A DNA stretch of 42,707 nucleotides, taken from positions 1 through 42,707 of the forward strand of contig NZ_JAFNLL010000006.1 of the NCBI RefSeq assembly GCF_017368795.1. The letters run 5' to 3'. Source of the stretch: Arthrobacter cavernae (lineage in GTDB: Bacteria; Actinomycetota; Actinomycetes; Actinomycetales; Micrococcaceae). Below are positions 39,169 to 42,707 of this stretch, piece by piece (within the stretch, counting starts at the first letter, position 1; every line of letters starts with the position of its first letter). A program made the position numbers and the translations under genes. The notes below the pieces were generated by a model. That model was not told where the DNA came from. It was given only the letters and a program-made list of their open reading frames with translations, and did no database searches.

Positions 39169-40710
39169 TTGGAAAACGTAGCCAAACCGTGGCCCGCACT
39201 GTGGTCCCTCGTGATCGGGTTCTTCATGATCCTGATCGACACCACCATCGTCTCCGTGGCGAATCCCCGCATCATGGAGGGGCTCAACACGGACATCAAC
39301 GCCGTCATCTGGGTCACCAGTGCCTATCTGCTGGCCTACGCCGTGCCCCTGCTCATCACCGGGCGCCTGGGTGACCGTTTCGGCCCCAAGAACCTGTACC
39401 TGAGCGGATTGGTGGTCTTCACCCTGGCCTCGCTCTGGTGCGGGCTCTCCGGCGACATCGGCATGCTGATCGCCGCCCGGGCCGTGCAGGGCATCGGCGC
39501 GGCCATGATGACGCCGCAGACCATGGCCGTCATCACCCGCATCTTCCCGCCGGACCGCCGCGGCGCCGCCATGGGCCTGTGGGGCGCCACCGCGGGCATG
39601 GCCATCCTCATCGGACCCATCCTGGGCGGCGTGCTGGTGGACGGCCTGGGCTGGGCGTGGATTTTCTTCGTCAACGTCCCCATCGGCGTCGTGGCCTTCA
39701 TTCTCGTGACCCGCCTCGTTCCGAAGCTGAGCACGCACAACCACAAGTTCGATGTGCTGGGCGTGGTGCTGTCCGCCGTCGGCATGTTCCTGCTGGTATT
39801 CGGCATCCAGGAAGGCCAGAGCTTCAGGTGGGGGACCGTCACCGGGCCCGTCACCGTGTGGGGCCTGATCATCACCGGCATCGTTGTCCTCGCGGCGTTC
39901 GTGGTGTGGCAGTGGCTGCTGGAGCGCCGCGGCGGCGAGCCTCTCCTGCCGCTGGGCCTGTTCAAGGACCGCAACTTCTCCCTGGGCAACACCACCATCA
40001 TGGCCGTGGGCTTCACCATCACGGCGTTCCCGCTGCCCACCATCTTCTACTACCAGGTGGTCCGCGGCCTGACCCCCACGCAGTCCGCGCTGCTCATGAT
40101 CCCCATGGCCGTGATTTCCGGTGCGCTGGCACCCTTCGTGGGCAAGCTGATCGACCGCGTCAACCCGCGCTGGTTCGCCGCCTTCGGCCTCGTCTGCCTG
40201 GCCGGGGCCCTGTTCTGGACATCGGCCCTGCTTACCCCGGACACGCCCATCTGGATGTTCCTGCTGCCCAGTGCCCTGCAGGGCGTGGCCAACGGCTTCA
40301 TCTGGGGCCCGGTCTCCAATGCGACCACGCGCAACCTCCCGCCGCGCCAGGCCGGTGCCGGCTCCGGCGTCTTCAACACCACCCGCCAGATCGGCGCCGT
40401 CCTGGGCTCAGCAGCCATTGCGGCCCTCATCCAGGCCAGACTCGCGGCAGAGCTGCCCGCCGCACCGGCCGGAGCCCCCGCCAGCGAAGCCGGTCTCACG
40501 GGCCAGCTGCCGGAGTACCTGCACGCGGGCTTCTCGACGGCGATGGGCCAGTCAGTCCTCCTGCCCGCCTTCGCGATTCTCCTCGGAACGGCGGTGGCCT
40601 TGTTCTTCGGCAAGCCGAAGGCCGTGCAGGGCTGGGGCGCGCCGGCCAAGGACGCTGCGGATACGGAAGCCCGGACCGATACCCGGGCCGCTGCTGCGAA
40701 TCAGGGTTAG
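39169..40710 (+). CDS. DHA2-family MFS multidrug efflux transporter (EmrB/QacA type)
   Basis: A 513-residue transporter with about 14 spans. Motif D1-like MILIDTTIVSVANPRI is in span 1, motif A is GRLGDRFGPKNLYL, and the antiporter motif C region is GILIGPILGG-like (AILIGPILGGVLVDGLGWAW). It probably exports toxic compounds using the proton gradient. TTG 39169 follows AAAGGA at a good distance. It ends 3 bp from the convergent GNAT gene's stop with no visible terminator. The cytoplasmic tail is Ala/Asp/Thr-rich. Confidence 0.92.
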   Translation: MENVAKPWPALWSLVIGFFMILIDTTIVSVANPRIMEGLNTDINAVIWVTSAYLLAYAVPLLITGRLGDRFGPKNLYLSGLVVFTLASLWCGLSGDIGMLIAARAVQGIGAAMMTPQTMAVITRIFPPDRRGAAMGLWGATAGMAILIGPILGGVLVDGLGWAWIFFVNVPIGVVAFILVTRLVPKLSTHNHKFDVLGVVLSAVGMFLLVFGIQEGQSFRWGTVTGPVTVWGLIITGIVVLAAFVVWQWLLERRGGEPLLPLGLFKDRNFSLGNTTIMAVGFTITAFPLPTIFYYQVVRGLTPTQSALLMIPMAVISGALAPFVGKLIDRVNPRWFAAFGLVCLAGALFWTSALLTPDTPIWMFLLPSALQGVANGFIWGPVSNATTRNLPPRQAGAGSGVFNTTRQIGAVLGSAAIAALIQARLAAELPAAPAGAPASEAGLTGQLPEYLHAGFSTAMGQSVLLPAFAILLGTAVALFFGKPKAVQGWGAPAKDAADTEARTDTRAAAANQG

Positions 40711-40713
40711 GCG

Positions 40714-41463
40714 TCAGCCGAGGCGGACGCTGGCGTGGATCCCGCCGGTGACGAAGCCCAGGCTCCGGGCGATGGCCAGGGAACCGGTGTTGCTGACATC
40801 GGCCTGCCACTGCAACGTCAGCCCTGCCGCAAGGGCCTCATGGGCGGCCACGGAGGCCGCCAGGGAACCGAGCCCGCGGCGCCGCCATTGAGGGGCCACC
40901 AAGACGCCCATGTTGGCCAACAGGCCTTCCCATTCGCCGTAGGCACCGCAGGCAACCGGCCCGGGATGCTCTTCATCCGGGTGCATGATGGTGAAATGGT
41001 GCTCCAGCCCGGACAGGCCTGCCTCGTTGACGTCGTCCGGCGGGCACAGGCTTTCGAGCTCGATGACCTCGGGGTTGCCGTGGGAGATGGTCAGCTCCTC
41101 GGCTGCCTGGACCAACGGCAGCTCGTCCGCGAAGAACAGGGCCGCCGAACCCAGGCCGTGCCCGCCATGGGTCCGTGTGATTGTCAGCAGGGTGAGGTGC
41201 TGTGCGAGTTCCTCGTCGGGAATCCCGACGGCGGCGTCCAAGGCCCACTGCGGACCAACCAAGGCGGACACCCCAAAGAGCCGCACGAATTCCACGGTCT
41301 TGGCGGCGTCGTCGGCGAGCGTGATGCGTCCGGCCGTGCTTCCTGCGTCGGGGGGGGCACTGGCGATGCGGGCGGCCGCAGCAGCGAAGGCGTGGTCGTC
41401 GATCCCCAAATGGCGGGCCCACGCCAGCTGGATGATGTCAGCGGACGTGGGCTCCAATGTCAT
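40714..41463 (-). CDS. GNAT family N-acetyltransferase
   Basis: A 249-residue protein. The C-terminal GNAT domain has the acetyl-CoA motif VLVAPQWRRRGLGSLAA near residue 188 and SNTGSLAIARSLGF. The N-terminal 130 residues have no motif I recognise. Substrate unknown. ATG 41463 has a leaderless -10 and no ribosome site. A 16-bp perfect palindrome (41476-41491, core CCCCGCGGGG) abuts the -10 and could be an operator or the pfkA terminator. Confidence 0.85.
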   Translation of the reverse strand: MTLEPTSADIIQLAWARHLGIDDHAFAAAAARIASAPPDAGSTAGRITLADDAAKTVEFVRLFGVSALVGPQWALDAAVGIPDEELAQHLTLLTITRTHGGHGLGSAALFFADELPLVQAAEELTISHGNPEVIELESLCPPDDVNEAGLSGLEHHFTIMHPDEEHPGPVACGAYGEWEGLLANMGVLVAPQWRRRGLGSLAASVAAHEALAAGLTLQWQADVSNTGSLAIARSLGFVTGGIHASVRLG

Positions 41464-41475
41464 GGCTTCAGCCTA
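41461..41475 (-). promoter_or_regulatory. Probable leaderless promoter of the GNAT gene
   Basis: On the minus strand TAGGCT (complement of 41470-41475), GAAGCC, then ATG at 41463. It is directly preceded by the palindrome CCGCCCCGCGGGGCGG at 41476-41491. Confidence 0.65.
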
Positions 41476-41510
41476 CCGCCCCGCGGGGCGGCAAGCTGAG
41501 GATGCTCAGC
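41476..41510 (-). terminator. Paired hairpins at the end of pfkA
   Basis: A small GCTGAG/CTCAGC hairpin (41495-41510) overlaps the pfkA stop, and the palindrome CCGCCCCGCGGGGCGG (41476-41491) follows it on the minus strand. They could slow or end pfkA transcription. There is no T-run, and the second element is also the upstream part of the GNAT promoter. Confidence 0.4.
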
Positions 41511-42531
41511 CGAACAGTACCGAGGCTTCGTCGTAGCGGTGCTGGGGAACGGTCTTGAGCTTGCCGAGGGCCTCTTCGAAGCCGACATGCGAAATGTCCG
41601 TGCCCTTGAGTGCCACCATGGTTCCCCAGCGGCCTTCCACCACGGAGTCGATCGCGGCCATGCCCAGCCGGGTGGCCAGGACGCGGTCGAAAGCCGAGGG
41701 GACGCCGCCGCGCTGGATGTGGCCCAGGATGGTGGCGCGGGTCTCGATGCCCGTGCGTGCTTCGATTTCCGGAGCCAGCTGGTCTGCGATGCCGCCCAGG
41801 CGGGGCCGGCCGAAGGTGTCCAGGCCGCGCTCGGAGTGCGGGGATTCCATGTGCTCCGGCACAAAGCCCTCGGCCACCACAACCAGCGGCGCGCGGCCAC
41901 GGTCGTGGGCTTCCTGGACCCATTCGGTGATCTGCTCGATGCTGGTGTTCTGTTCGGGGATCAGGATCGCGTGGGCGCCGGCGGCCATGCCTGCGTGCAG
42001 GGCAATCCAGCCTACGTGGCGGCCCATGACCTCGGCGATCATGCAGCGGTGGTGGGACTCGCCCGTGGTGCGGAGGCGGTCGATGGCCTCGGTGGCGATC
42101 TGGACCGCGGTGTCGAAGCCGAAGGTGTAGTCGGTGGCGTCGAGGTCGTTGTCCACGGTCTTGGGGACGCCCACGATCTTGAGGCCGGCATCCGTGAGGC
42201 GCTTGGCTGCGGCCAGGGTGCCTTCGCCGCCGATCGCGATGATGGCGTCGATGCCGAGGCGGTCCATGTGGGCCTTGATGACCTCGGGGCCGCCGCCGTT
42301 TTCGAAGGGGTTGGTGCGGGACGTGCCCAGGATGGTGCCGCCTTGCTTGGCGATGCCGCGGACCATGGTGCGGGGGATGTCGATGACATCACCTTCCACA
42401 ACGCCGCGCCAACCGTCCCGGAACCCGACGAATTCCTGCCCGTGGATGGCGATGCCCTTCAATACGGCGCCTCGGATGACGGCGTTAAGTCCGGGGCAGT
42501 CGCCACCGCTGGTGAGAATTCCAATTTTCAT
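41506..42531 (-). CDS. pfkA: 6-phosphofructokinase
   Basis: A 341-residue enzyme phosphorylating fructose 6-phosphate in glycolysis. It has ILTSGGDCPGLNAVIRG at the start, IAIGGEGTLAAA, GVPKTVDNDLDATDYTFG (catalytic Asp in DND) and EVMGRHVGWIAL. In this group the residue after GGE decides the phosphate donor: Gly here (GGEG) fits ATP, whereas Asp is typical of pyrophosphate enzymes, although Lys in PKT is shared with them. ATG 42531 begins the conserved MKIGILTSGG; TTG 42543 would add four residues. The ribosome site is weak (GAGCG). Confidence 0.95.
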   Translation of the reverse strand: MKIGILTSGGDCPGLNAVIRGAVLKGIAIHGQEFVGFRDGWRGVVEGDVIDIPRTMVRGIAKQGGTILGTSRTNPFENGGGPEVIKAHMDRLGIDAIIAIGGEGTLAAAKRLTDAGLKIVGVPKTVDNDLDATDYTFGFDTAVQIATEAIDRLRTTGESHHRCMIAEVMGRHVGWIALHAGMAAGAHAILIPEQNTSIEQITEWVQEAHDRGRAPLVVVAEGFVPEHMESPHSERGLDTFGRPRLGGIADQLAPEIEARTGIETRATILGHIQRGGVPSAFDRVLATRLGMAAIDSVVEGRWGTMVALKGTDISHVGFEEALGKLKTVPQHRYDEASVLFG

Positions 42532-42592
42532 GTGTGCGCTCAAATCATGGCTTGGAGGAATACATGCAGAGCGCCACGCTGAGCTCCCAATG

Positions 42593-42623
42593 ATTGTAGG
42601 CAGCTATGTGGGTTGCGACACAA
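42593..42623 (-). promoter_or_regulatory. Possible pfkA promoter
   Basis: On the minus strand TACAAT (complement of 42593-42598) is a near-perfect -10, with TTGTGT (complement of 42618-42623) 19 bp upstream, a long spacing. It would give a leader of about 55 nt. The remainder to the window end (42624-42707) shows no gene I can support. Confidence 0.45.
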
Positions 42624-42707
42624 ATGGTTACATCCAGCCGGGCCGTGCGGTAGTGGCAATCCGGCGGCAACAAGCCAACGGAGAAGCGCCCGGCCGGCAT
42701 GGGCGGG

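Noticed and set aside
42624..42707. A gene at the right edge (ATG near 42699 on the plus strand, or a minus-strand tail ending near 42630)
   Set aside because: Only a few codons, no ribosome site at proper distance and no coding bias that I could see.
1..42707. CRISPR arrays, insertion sequences, integrases and prophage genes
   Set aside because: None seen: no spaced repeats of array type, no transposase or integrase motifs; the repeats found are short tandem duplications.

Overview
The window looks like a chromosomal segment of a high-GC actinobacterium, most likely Arthrobacter or Pseudarthrobacter (Micrococcaceae). The support is a mycothiol synthase, a GlnR-type nitrogen regulator, a HadA/HadB-like dehydratase pair, a group III type phosphofructokinase, strong G/C third-position bias, and many starts that look leaderless. 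No tRNA, rRNA, CRISPR array, transposase or phage gene was found, so most of the window is stable chromosome with a few accessory patches.

Left part (1-7.7 kb): a ROK repressor faces an uptake and hydrolysis cluster of binding lipoprotein, two permeases, a GH13 alpha-glucosidase and an aldo/keto reductase. No ABC ATPase is present, so a shared MsiK-like ATPase elsewhere is inferred. At 7.8-11.7 kb, on the minus strand, lies a complete sulfonate-type operon (binding lipoprotein, ATPase, permease, TauD dioxygenase) for sulfur scavenging. Divergent from it, guanine deaminase overlaps by 4 bp an unusual 1016-residue protein that joins about 12 membrane segments to a patatin-like lipase domain.

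Middle part (16.6-25.2 kb): a CitE-like lyase, a small membrane protein, a two-gene hydratase/dehydratase pair, an MFS transporter and murB. These are followed by a small membrane protein divergent from a winged-helix gene that appears broken by an internal deletion, then a standalone AbiEi-like/nuclease-like gene flanked by 12-bp direct repeats and preceded by two DnaA-box-like sites, and then asd. At 25.3-29.0 kb five minus-strand genes are packed with 4-bp overlaps or a 7-bp gap: a polytopic membrane protein, a YtrA-like GntR regulator, thyA, folA and a small membrane protein. A perfect inverted repeat lies over the probable promoter.

Right part (29-42.7 kb): a Tat-exported metallophosphatase behind a PHO-box-like repeat, a Nudix plus histidine-phosphatase protein, ppk, mshD and glnR, then a nitrobindin-like protein, a YgfZ-like protein, an ankyrin protein, a drug-efflux MFS, a GNAT protein and pfkA. 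The 267-bp gap between mshD and glnR holds a plausible promoter with a palindrome filling its spacer, then about 140 nt of stem-loops including a tRNA-like fold, ending in a strong terminator. This is the best candidate for an undescribed small RNA.

Two patterns recur across the window. At least ten genes have a TANNNT hexamer ending exactly 6 nt before the start codon, as expected for leaderless mRNAs. Short in-frame tandem duplications (12, 15, 18 or 30 bp) recur in and around genes, and three of them cross stop codons.
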